Shown here piece by piece: positions 6,980-12,809 of a stretch of 12,809 nt of DNA (its first letter is position 1; each line of letters begins with the position of its first letter). A model generated the notes under the pieces. That model did no database searches. It had not been told where the DNA came from and saw only the letters and a list, made by a program, of their open reading frames with translations. The translations under genes and the position numbers were made by a program. The stretch covers positions 1 to 12,809 of the forward strand of contig JALRGK010000183.1 of assembly GCA_023253415.1 (NCBI GenBank). The letters run 5' to 3'. This DNA comes from Rhodocyclaceae bacterium (lineage in GTDB: Bacteria > Pseudomonadota > Gammaproteobacteria > Burkholderiales > Rhodocyclaceae).

Positions 6980-8320
6980 ATGACAAAGAAAATTGAAACG
7001 CCCAAGGTTGGCATGGTCAGCCTGGGTTGCCCCAAGGCCACCGTTGATAGTGAAGGCATCCTCACCCGTCTGCGGGCGGAAGGTTATGACATCGTTGGTG
7101 ACTATGCCGGTGCAGACCTAGTCGTGGTCAACACCTGCGGCTTTATTGATTCGGCCGTGGAAGAATCGCTCGATGCCATTGGTGAAGCCCTGCGTGAGAA
7201 TGGCAAGGTCATCGTGACGGGTTGCCTGGGCGCCCGTGAAGGCGTGGTCGAATCGGCGCATCCGGATGTACTGGCCATTACCGGTCCGCATGCATTGGAA
7301 GAGGTGATGACTATCGTCCATGAGCATTTGCCCATGCCACATGATCCGTACACGGATCTGGTGCCGGCGCAGGGCGTGCGGATTACACCGAAACACTATG
7401 CCTACCTGAAGATATCCGAAGGGTGTAATCACCGCTGTACTTTCTGCATCATTCCGTCATTGCGCGGTGACCTGGTCTCACGGCCCATCGGTGATGTGCT
7501 GAAGGAAGCTGAAAACCTGGCCAAAGCAGGTGTCAAGGAAGTGCTGGTCATTTCCCAGGATACCAGCGCCTACGGCGTGGACGTCAAATACCGCACGGGA
7601 TTCTGGGAAGGCCGCCCGGTGAAAACCCAGTTACATGCCCTGTGCGAAGCGTTGGGGCAAATGGGCATCTGGGTCCGTTTGCACTACGTCTATCCGTACC
7701 CGAGTGTGGATGACATTATCCCGCTCATGGCCGAAGGCAAGATCCTGCCGTATCTGGATATTCCATTCCAGCATGCCAGCCCCCGTATTCTCAAGGCCAT
7801 GAAGCGTCCGGCCTCGTCGGAAAATGTGCTCAAACGCATCCAAGCCTGGCGCGACATCTGTCCGGAACTGGTGATCCGTTCGACCTTCATTACGGGTTTT
7901 CCCGGTGAGACGGAAGAAGATTTCCAGGCGCTCCTGGCGTTTCTGGAAGCGGCACAACTGGATCGCGTGGGCGCTTTTGCCTATTCACCGGTCGAAGGCG
8001 CAACGGCCAATGAACTGGCAGGTGCTGTCCCCGAAGAAGAGCGCGAGTCGCGTCGAATGCGTCTGATGCAGTTCCAGTCTGATATCTCGGCTGAAAAACT
8101 GGCGCAGCGGATCGGCCACGAAGAAGTCATCGTGATTGATGAGGTGGATGAAGAAGGCGCTATGGGTCGTAGCTGGCGCGAAGCCCCGGATATTGATGGC
8201 GTGATTCACGTCATGGGCTTTACCGATTGTGCGCCGGGTGACCGTATTGCCGTACGCATCGTCGATGCCGACGAACACGACCTCTATGCCGAGCCGCTGA
8301 CTGCCGTATCCGTCAACTGA
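6980..8320 (+). CDS. rimO: RimO, ribosomal protein uS12 (S12) methylthiotransferase
   Basis: A 446-residue radical-SAM methylthiotransferase (E. coli RimO is 441) that adds a methylthio group to an aspartate of ribosomal protein S12, in the cytosol. The N-terminal UPF0004 domain holds the three auxiliary-cluster cysteines Cys17 ('LGCPKA'), Cys53 ('NTCGF') and Cys82 ('TGCLG'). The radical-SAM cluster is Cys149-Cys153-Cys156 in 'CNHRCTFC'. A C-terminal TRAM domain (about 378-442) with 'DEVDEEGAMGRSWREAPDID' is characteristic of RimO rather than the tRNA enzyme MiaB. The start at 6980 gives an N-terminus matching E. coli RimO, though no Shine-Dalgarno is visible. It lies 27 nt after the efflux channel gene without a clear terminator between, so read-through is possible, and 15 nt before the next gene. 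Confidence 0.97.
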   Translation: MTKKIETPKVGMVSLGCPKATVDSEGILTRLRAEGYDIVGDYAGADLVVVNTCGFIDSAVEESLDAIGEALRENGKVIVTGCLGAREGVVESAHPDVLAITGPHALEEVMTIVHEHLPMPHDPYTDLVPAQGVRITPKHYAYLKISEGCNHRCTFCIIPSLRGDLVSRPIGDVLKEAENLAKAGVKEVLVISQDTSAYGVDVKYRTGFWEGRPVKTQLHALCEALGQMGIWVRLHYVYPYPSVDDIIPLMAEGKILPYLDIPFQHASPRILKAMKRPASSENVLKRIQAWRDICPELVIRSTFITGFPGETEEDFQALLAFLEAAQLDRVGAFAYSPVEGATANELAGAVPEEERESRRMRLMQFQSDISAEKLAQRIGHEEVIVIDEVDEEGAMGRSWREAPDIDGVIHVMGFTDCAPGDRIAVRIVDADEHDLYAEPLTAVSVN

Positions 8321-8335
8321 TACAGACATCGAGTC

Positions 8336-9748
8336 ATGAACCTGATCGCCCAGCTACAGGATGTTCTCGGTACCGATCAGGTGCTGATATCGCCAGAGGC
8401 GCAAGCGCACTATCTGGAAGACTGGCGCGGGCGTTATCAGGGTAGGGCGCAAGCGGTCGTTTTGCCGCAATCCACGGATGATGTGATTCAAATCGTGCAG
8501 CGCTGTGGGGATGCCGGTGTGCCGATTGTGCCGCAAGGCGGCAATACCGGTCTGTGTGGTGGTGCAACGCCCGATACGAGCGGTCAGGCTGTCGTGGTAG
8601 CCATGACGAAGCTCAATCGCATCCGTTCAGTCGATGCCATCAATTTCAGCATCACGGCCGAAGCCGGTGCAACGCTGGATCAGCTGAAAGTCGCGGCTGA
8701 ATCGGTGAACCGCCTGTATCCCTTAACGCTGGGTGCCGGTCACCTCAGTACCCTGGGCGGTACGTTGGCGACCAACGCCGGTGGCTTGCAGGTATTGCGT
8801 TACGGCATGACCCGGGACCTGTGTCTGGGTCTCGAGGTGGTGCTGCCAGATGGGACACTCTGGTCGAAACTCTCACCGCTGCGTAAGGACAACACGGGTT
8901 ACGATCTCAAACAGCTGTTCATCGGTGCCGAAGGTACGCTCGGGTTGATAACTGCGGCCACCATGAAACTGATGCCGCTGCCGGCGGCACGCGCGCTTAT
9001 CTGGCTGGATGTGGCTGATGCCGAGCAGGCGATTCAGGCTCACGCGCTTGCCCAGACCGTCTTTGCGGGCGCGCAGACGGCCGCCGAACTGATTTCGCCG
9101 ATCACATTGTCGCTGGTGCGCAAGCATCTACCCGAGGCCGTGCTGCCGGCAGTTGCGGGTGATTGGCCGACGGGCTGGGCGTTCATGATGGAAGTGTCGG
9201 CGCATGATGCCGAGTTTTTGCAGGCACTTCTGGCGGCCTGGGTGCGTGCCTGTGCGGCCGACCGGATGCCGGCAGGGTCGTTGATTGCTGCCGATGAAGA
9301 TCAGGCCGCCATCTGGGCGATCCGTAAAGGGCTCGCTGAATCACAGAAGCGGGAAGGTATCTCGATCAAGCACGATGTCGGTTTGCCAATTTCATGCATA
9401 CCGCAATTCCTCTCGGAAGCATCGGCGGCCCTGGAAGCCCGGTTTCCGGGCATCCGCATTGTGACTTTTGGCCACGTGGGCGATGGCAATCTGCACTTCA
9501 ACCTGTCGTTTGCAGACCCCGCACAGAATGTCGCGCTGATCGACCAGAGTCTTGCTGCCAATGCTGTGGTCTATGAGGTGGTGAGCCGTTTGGGCGGTTC
9601 AATCGCTGCCGAACATGGCATTGGCCAGCTCAAGCCGGCCTGGCTGGCAGCCCATGCACCTGCGGGCAGTATTGCCTTGATGCAACAGATCAAGACCGCC
9701 CTTGATCCAAGGGGGCTGATGAACCCCGGCAAAGTGCTGCCCGGCTGA
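8336..9748 (+). CDS. FAD-dependent 2-hydroxyacid dehydrogenase (GlcD/D-2-hydroxyglutarate or D-lactate dehydrogenase type, VAO family)
   Basis: A 470-residue flavoprotein of the VAO/PCMH family. The N-terminal FAD domain shows 'VPQGGNTGLCGGATPD' (65-80) and 'LGAGHLSTLGGTLATNAGG' (132-150). The C-terminal catalytic domain shows 'KHDVGLP' (345-351), 'GHVGDGNLHFN' (379-389) and 'EHGIG' (426-430). In the D-2-hydroxyglutarate dehydrogenase group, residues equivalent to His380, His387 and Glu426 bind a catalytic metal. It ends 'LMNPGKVLPG', as is usual. There are no iron-sulfur motifs and no partner subunit beside it, so it is a single-chain enzyme passing electrons to a carrier not encoded here. 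Substrate (D-lactate, D-2-hydroxyglutarate, glycolate or similar) cannot be settled from sequence. It is probably co-transcribed with rimO, 15 nt upstream, and converges with the chaperone gene at a 4-nt gap. Confidence 0.88.
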   Translation: MNLIAQLQDVLGTDQVLISPEAQAHYLEDWRGRYQGRAQAVVLPQSTDDVIQIVQRCGDAGVPIVPQGGNTGLCGGATPDTSGQAVVVAMTKLNRIRSVDAINFSITAEAGATLDQLKVAAESVNRLYPLTLGAGHLSTLGGTLATNAGGLQVLRYGMTRDLCLGLEVVLPDGTLWSKLSPLRKDNTGYDLKQLFIGAEGTLGLITAATMKLMPLPAARALIWLDVADAEQAIQAHALAQTVFAGAQTAAELISPITLSLVRKHLPEAVLPAVAGDWPTGWAFMMEVSAHDAEFLQALLAAWVRACAADRMPAGSLIAADEDQAAIWAIRKGLAESQKREGISIKHDVGLPISCIPQFLSEASAALEARFPGIRIVTFGHVGDGNLHFNLSFADPAQNVALIDQSLAANAVVYEVVSRLGGSIAAEHGIGQLKPAWLAAHAPAGSIALMQQIKTALDPRGLMNPGKVLPG

Positions 9749-9752
9749 ACCT

Positions 9753-10664
9753 TTAGTGGAGTGTTGGGCCGGACGATGTGGTGGCGCTCGGCGTTGGTGC
9801 CGAGAAGAGGGCGGCAATCTCGTCGGCGTTAAACCGGTATTCTAGGTTGCTCAAGTCATCGTGAATGACTACTGCCCCGTGTTCCTTGAGGATCGCTTCC
9901 ACCTCCGTCTGGCCGAGCCCGCGCAGCATGTTCCTCACCTTATCCCAGTCGCGCTCACCCGCATGATGCACTGCCTGGCCGGGCGCCAGGCTGATCAGCT
10001 CTTCCGGGAATAGACGGGTTAATAGATCGGCCGGATCCAGTCCCAGTAGCTCTTCCGGTTTTAGCGTGGCAAACAGGTGGCAGATACGGTTCCAGCCATC
10101 GGCATCGGCCTCATCGGCACCCGGCATCTTTTGCAGGAACAACCCGGCGGCTTGTTCACCGTTGGCCGTTAGCATGAGCTCGGTGGGTTGCTGTTCCGAC
10201 TGCACCAGATAGTGTGCAAAAGCATCAGCCAGCGATTTGCCGACCAGTGGCACAAAGCTTTGCCACGGGGTGCTGAACTGGTGGGCATCCAGCGTCATCA
10301 TCAGGCGGCTTTCTTCACCGGAACCAGCGCTGTTCAGGCATGCCGTCGAAGGATTGCTGAGCGCCTCCATGTGTTCCGGGCGCCACTGCGCCGTACCACG
10401 CAAACCGAGTTGATCGGTACAGTCCATCACCAGCAGGCTAATGGGGCCCGGATCCCGCATCTGGAACGTCAGTCGGCCCGGGTGTTTGAGTTGGCCCGCC
10501 ATCAGGGCGGTAATACTGGCCATTTCACCCAGCATGCGGCTGACGGCCGGCGGATAGTGACGGCCCTGGCACAACGCGCGATAGCTGTCGTCGAGGTGCA
10601 CCAGGGCACCGCGAATCGATAGTTCAGGAAAATGAAAACGGACGAAGCGATCAGTTTCGCGCAT
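9753..10664 (-). CDS. hslO: Hsp33-family chaperone lacking all four zinc/redox-switch cysteines
   Basis: A 303-residue Hsp33 homologue. The N-terminal core (about 5-180) is clear, with 'RGALVHLDDSYRAL', 'PAVSRMLGEMASITALMAG' and 'LLVMDCTDQLGLRGTAQW'. The linker region and a C-terminal domain with 'GLGQTEVEAILKEHG' and 'YRFNADEIAALF' follow. In normal Hsp33 the C-terminal domain binds zinc through CxC and CxxC; oxidation releases zinc and activates the holdase. Here, by gap-free alignment from memory, the CxC positions are Gly236 and Arg238 ('VHHAGERDW') and the CxxC positions are Asp269 and Ser272 ('VIHDDLSN'). The only cysteines are 32, 82, 109 and 195. Reading frames around both sites are intact, so this is not a frameshift. 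It overlaps the upstream gene by one base (TAATG) with AAGG 7 nt ahead. Family call is secure; redox regulation is unlikely. Confidence 0.92.
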   Translation of the reverse strand: MRETDRFVRFHFPELSIRGALVHLDDSYRALCQGRHYPPAVSRMLGEMASITALMAGQLKHPGRLTFQMRDPGPISLLVMDCTDQLGLRGTAQWRPEHMEALSNPSTACLNSAGSGEESRLMMTLDAHQFSTPWQSFVPLVGKSLADAFAHYLVQSEQQPTELMLTANGEQAAGLFLQKMPGADEADADGWNRICHLFATLKPEELLGLDPADLLTRLFPEELISLAPGQAVHHAGERDWDKVRNMLRGLGQTEVEAILKEHGAVVIHDDLSNLEYRFNADEIAALFSAPTPSATTSSGPTLH

Positions 10665-11185
10665 TAGAGTGCCTTGAGATGTTGTTGGTAGCGGGCGGCG
10701 TTTTGTACGTAGCGAGCCGCGCTGTTCATGAGACGTGCGACTTCCTCGTCGGTGAGTTCGCGCACGACCTTGCCGGGTGTGCCCATAATCAGCGAGCGGG
10801 GTGGGTAGACTTTGCGTTCGGGAATCAGGGTGCCCGCGCCAACCAGGCTGTGTTCGCCGATCACGGCATGGTTCAGAATGGTGGTGCCGATACCGATCAG
10901 GCTACCCTGGCCGATGCGGCAGCCGTGCAGCATGACTTTGTGGCCGATCGTGACGTCAGCTGCCAGGATGAGTGGCGCGCCTGGGTCGGTATGGAAGACG
11001 CAGCCGTCCTGAACGTTGCTGCGTGGGCCGATCACAATGGGCTCATTGTCGCCACGAAGTACGGCATTCCACCACACCGAACTGTCTTCGGCGCATTCGA
11101 TGCTGCCAATCAGGACGGCATTAGGCGCCACCCAGGCTGTCGGGTGGATTTGCGGGATCCGGTCTTCCAGTTGATAGCAGCTCAT
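10664..11185 (-). CDS. Gamma-carbonic-anhydrase-like hexapeptide-repeat protein (YrdA/PaaY family)
   Basis: A 173-residue left-handed beta-helix protein, expected to be a trimer with metal sites at subunit interfaces. Hexapeptide repeats run from about residue 15 to 125. Zinc-ligand candidates are His65 ('VFHTD'), His82 and His87 ('IGHKVMLHGC'), as in YrdA, and the helical tail has 'LTDEEVARLMNSAARYVQNA'. Family members include true carbonic anhydrases, but many show weak or no activity, so catalysis is unproven. I chose the ATG at 11183-11185 ('MSCYQLEDRIPQIHP') because family homology begins there. The frame stays open to 11254, but those 23 extra residues look unlike the family, and a candidate promoter start near 11214 would exclude them. 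It is followed by hslO with overlapping stop/start, so the two are co-expressed. Length fits YrdA (184). Confidence 0.88.
   Translation of the reverse strand: MSCYQLEDRIPQIHPTAWVAPNAVLIGSIECAEDSSVWWNAVLRGDNEPIVIGPRSNVQDGCVFHTDPGAPLILAADVTIGHKVMLHGCRIGQGSLIGIGTTILNHAVIGEHSLVGAGTLIPERKVYPPRSLIMGTPGKVVRELTDEEVARLMNSAARYVQNAARYQQHLKAL
10672..10675 (-). promoter_or_regulatory. Ribosome binding site of hslO inside the upstream gene
   Basis: On the minus strand AAGG lies 7 nt before the hslO ATG and within the last codons of the hexapeptide-repeat gene, whose TAA shares its last A with that ATG. The arrangement favours re-initiation by terminating ribosomes. Confidence 0.6.
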
Positions 11186-11202
11186 GGGCGGGCGGTTTCC
11201 AG

Positions 11203-11208
11203 TAAAAT
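11203..11208 (+). promoter_or_regulatory. Candidate -10 for the rnm-yciO operon
   Basis: TAAAAT, five of six to consensus, in a 70-bp divergent gap. Predicted start near 11215 gives a leader of about 41 nt to the ATG at 11256 and excludes the upstream in-frame ATG at 11184. No good -35 was found. Confidence 0.35.
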
Positions 11209-11216
11209 GGGCGGTG

Positions 11217-11231
11217 CAGCATTTTATGCTG
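11217..11231. repeat. Perfect small palindrome in the divergent gap
   Basis: CAGCAT (11217-11222), TTT, ATGCTG (11226-11231) form a perfect 6-bp inverted repeat. It lies just after the predicted plus-strand start point and across the candidate minus-strand -10, so it may be a 5'-terminal RNA hairpin or a protein site. Confidence 0.5.
11221..11226 (-). promoter_or_regulatory. Candidate -10 for the hexapeptide-protein/hslO operon
   Basis: The complement of 11221-11226 reads TAAAAT. A start near 11214 would give a leader of about 29 nt to the chosen ATG at 11185. The -35 region (TTTATG at 17 bp) is weak. Confidence 0.35.
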
Positions 11232-11255
11232 TTACTAGAGTCACATAAAGCCACA

Positions 11256-12113
11256 ATGACCGAAATTCAAGCTTCTGCCCGTTATGACCTGCATTGCCAT
11301 TCCACGGCATCGGATGGCATGTTGCCGCCGGCTGCTGTTGTGGCCCGTGCGCATGCCAATGGGGTGACGTCGCTCGCGCTCACGGATCATGATGGCTTAT
11401 CCGGGTTGCCGGAGGCGGCTGCCGCTGCGGACAGCCTGGGGCTGGAACTGATTCCCGGGACAGAAATCTCCGTCGAATGGCTCGATCATTCCGTACATAT
11501 TGTCGGGCTGCAGGTCGATCCTGAAAACCCGGCCCTGGTTCAAGGGCTGAACGGTATCCGGGACGGGCGCGCTAACCGTGCCGCCCGTATTGCGGCTGAA
11601 CTGGAAAAGATCGGCTTTAATGGCATTCTGGAGCGCACCATGGCTTATGTGGGTAACCCCGAACTCGTCTCGCGTGCGCACTTCGCACGGGCGTTGGTCG
11701 AGATGGGGGCGTGCCGTGAAGTGAAGCAGGTGTTTGATCGCTACCTGACACCCGGTAAGCCAGGATATGTGGCGCATCCGTGGCCCAGCCTGGAAGAAGC
11801 TCTGGGTTGGATTCATCGCGCAGGTGGCGTGGCGGTGATTGCCCATCCGGGGCGTTATCGTATGTCAAACAAGGAATTAGGAAAGCTTTTTGAAGCGTTT
11901 CGTGATCTTGGTGGTGAGGCGATTGAAGTCGCATCCGGTAGCCATACCCCGGAACAGGTGGCCCACTTCGGGCGCCAGGCGCGCCATTATGCCTTCATGG
12001 GATCGCAAGGTTCCGATTTTCATGGGCCGGATGAAAGCTATGTCGATCTCGGGCGAAGTCTACCGCTACCCGAGGGGGTGGTTCCTGTCTGGAACTCCTG
12101 GAATAACAATTAA
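11256..12113 (+). CDS. rnm: PHP-domain phosphoesterase, RNase AM / 3',5'-nucleotide bisphosphate phosphatase
   Basis: A 285-residue PHP-superfamily metalloenzyme of the YciV/TrpH group. Metal-ligand motifs visible: His13 and His15 in 'YDLHCHSTASDG', Asp20, 'LTDHDG' (42-47), Glu70 in 'PGTEIS', His81, His142 in 'SRAHFAR', His197 in 'IAHPGRY', Asp254 and His256 in 'GSDFHGP'. E. coli Rnm (YciV) is a 5'-3' exoribonuclease that trims 5' ends of rRNA and also cleaves 3',5'-bisphosphonucleotides; a Chromobacterium violaceum homologue was characterised as such a phosphatase. The start at 11256 ('MTEIQASARYDLHCHS') is placed just before the domain. In-frame ATGs at 11184 and 11226 add residues unlike the family. 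It lies 13 nt upstream of yciO, as the pair occurs in E. coli, and diverges from the hexapeptide gene. Confidence 0.92.
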   Translation: MTEIQASARYDLHCHSTASDGMLPPAAVVARAHANGVTSLALTDHDGLSGLPEAAAAADSLGLELIPGTEISVEWLDHSVHIVGLQVDPENPALVQGLNGIRDGRANRAARIAAELEKIGFNGILERTMAYVGNPELVSRAHFARALVEMGACREVKQVFDRYLTPGKPGYVAHPWPSLEEALGWIHRAGGVAVIAHPGRYRMSNKELGKLFEAFRDLGGEAIEVASGSHTPEQVAHFGRQARHYAFMGSQGSDFHGPDESYVDLGRSLPLPEGVVPVWNSWNNN

Positions 12114-12115
12114 TT

Positions 12116-12120
12116 AGGAA
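12116..12120 (+). promoter_or_regulatory. Ribosome binding site of yciO, fixing its GTG start
   Basis: AGGAA lies 6 nt before GTG at 12127. The overlapping ATG at 12125 is followed at once by TGA in its frame, so the GTG giving 'MTQYFNIHPENPQQR' is the true start. Confidence 0.75.
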
Positions 12121-12126
12121 TTTAAT

Positions 12127-12753
12127 GTGACGCAATACTTTAATATCCATCCGGAAAATCCGCAGCAGCGTTTGCTGGATCAAACGGCGGACATGTTGCG
12201 TCAGGGGGCGGTTGTCGCCTTGCCAACCGACTCATGTTATTCACTGGCCTGTCATCTCGGGGATGCCGCTGCCCTCGATAAGATCCGCAAGATCCGTGGC
12301 ATTGATGATCACCACCTGATGACCCTCATGTGCCGGGATCTGTCCGACATCGGACAGTATGCCCGGGTCGACAATGCCCAGTACCGCCTCCTCAAGCTGG
12401 CCACGCCGGGCGCCTATCCCTTTGTGCTCGAAGGCACCAAGGAGCTGCCGCGTCGGATTTTGCACCCCAAGCGCAAAACGCTGGGTTTGCGCATTCCGGA
12501 TAACCGGATCATGCAAGGTGTGCTGGAAGCGTTGCGCGAACCTCTGTTAACAACAACCCTCACATTACCGGGCGACGAGGTGCCCCTCAGCGATGGCTGG
12601 TCGATCAAGGAGCGCCTCTCGCCCCAGCTGGATCTGGTGGTGGAGGGCGGGTGGTGTGGTACCGAGCCAACCACGGTGATCGATCTCTGCGAGCTGCCGC
12701 CCACCGTCATGCGTGTTGGCCATGGGCCATTGGCCCCGCTGGGGCTGTCCTGA
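12127..12753 (+). CDS. yciO: YciO, YrdC/Sua5-fold protein
   Basis: A 208-residue YrdC-fold protein that matches E. coli YciO (206) along its whole length: 'FNIHPENPQQRLLDQ', 'PTDSCYSLAC' (33-42), 'LMCRDLSDI' (67-75), 'KRKTLGLRIP' (115-124), 'PTTVIDL' (181-187). The fold is shared with TsaC/Sua5, which make threonylcarbamoyl-AMP for tRNA t6A. YciO keeps Lys55-Ile-Arg57 of the KxR motif but, like E. coli YciO, lacks the following lysine and the terminal SxN signature of TsaC/Sua5, so it should not be annotated as TsaC. Its physiological role is not firmly established to my knowledge. Second gene of the rnm-yciO pair with a 13-nt gap. The last 56 bases of the window after its stop hold nothing I recognise. 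Confidence 0.93.
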   Translation: MTQYFNIHPENPQQRLLDQTADMLRQGAVVALPTDSCYSLACHLGDAAALDKIRKIRGIDDHHLMTLMCRDLSDIGQYARVDNAQYRLLKLATPGAYPFVLEGTKELPRRILHPKRKTLGLRIPDNRIMQGVLEALREPLLTTTLTLPGDEVPLSDGWSIKERLSPQLDLVVEGGWCGTEPTTVIDLCELPPTVMRVGHGPLAPLGLS

Positions 12754-12809
12754 TCTGCGATAGGGCATTCCACGGCGAGGCAGTTGGGTGCGGCCAGGCT
12801 CTGCTAGAA

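Noticed and set aside
9741..9772. CCGGC / GCCGG inverted repeat as a shared terminator of the convergent genes
   Set aside because: Only 5 bp of stem with a 22-base loop and no T tract on either strand.
9753..10664. Frameshift or sequencing error explaining the missing Hsp33 cysteines
   Set aside because: Flanking motifs on both sides stay in one frame with normal spacing, and the alternative frame across the CxC site runs into stops. The substitutions appear genuine.
10679..11248. 189-codon plus-strand frame opposite the gamma-carbonic-anhydrase-like gene
   Set aside because: The minus-strand frame has clear hexapeptide repeats and metal-ligand histidines; the plus frame shows no known domain.
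11186..11254. Longer N-terminus for the hexapeptide-repeat protein (ATG at 11252-11254)
   Set aside because: The added 23 residues (several Cys and Ser) look unlike the family start, would cross the predicted promoter, and reach up to the divergent gene's start.
11184..11255. Longer N-terminus for the PHP-domain protein (ATG at 11184 or 11226)
   Set aside because: The extra residues are not family-like, and the candidate -10 at 11203-11208 lies inside the longest version.
1..12809. CRISPR arrays, tRNA/rRNA genes, insertion sequences, prophage genes, Neisseria-type DNA uptake repeats
   Set aside because: None was seen on reading through both strands. All long frames on the chosen strands are accounted for by ordinary chromosomal genes.

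Overview
The window looks like an ordinary chromosomal segment of a polyhydroxyalkanoate-making betaproteobacterium, perhaps of the Neisseriales. This rests on the PhaR tail at the left edge, the style of the AcrR/RND cluster and Hsp33, and a mid-range GC content judged by eye. The species is not identified. Coding density is very high: no stretch over 300 bases lacks a gene, and the longest gap is the 125-base divergent regulatory region at 992-1116. I see no rRNA, tRNA, insertion sequence, phage or CRISPR array.

Left part (1-6952). The 3' end of phaR is followed by a strong hairpin terminator. Then comes a complete RND multidrug efflux locus: a TetR/AcrR repressor on the minus strand, diverging from a periplasmic adaptor, an HAE1 inner-membrane pump and an OprM/NodT outer-membrane lipoprotein channel. 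The three pump genes are tightly packed (12-nt gap, then 8-nt overlap). The divergent promoter region carries an AcrR-type operator (9-bp arms, 6-bp spacer) that overlaps a perfect TATAAT -10 for the pump operon. It also covers the -35 region of a second perfect TATAAT serving the repressor. This predicts autoregulated, drug-inducible efflux.

Middle (6980-9748). rimO (ribosomal protein S12 methylthiotransferase) and a VAO-family FAD-dependent 2-hydroxyacid dehydrogenase lie 15 nt apart on the plus strand. rimO seems to have an extended -10 element whose start point would fall on its own ATG.

Right part (9753-12753). On the minus strand a gamma-carbonic-anhydrase-like protein and Hsp33 form a stop/start-overlapping pair. 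Diverging from them is an rnm (yciV)-yciO pair: a PHP-domain RNase AM/3',5'-bisphosphate phosphatase and a YrdC-fold protein, the same pairing as in Escherichia coli.

The most unusual item is the Hsp33 homologue. It keeps the chaperone core and gap-free spacing of the C-terminal domain, but all four zinc-binding, redox-switch cysteines are replaced. Other points of interest are a one-heptad-shorter hairpin and a long cytosolic N-terminus in the adaptor, a pump lacking the aromatic switch-loop residues of AcrB, and the efflux locus sitting between phaR and rimO.
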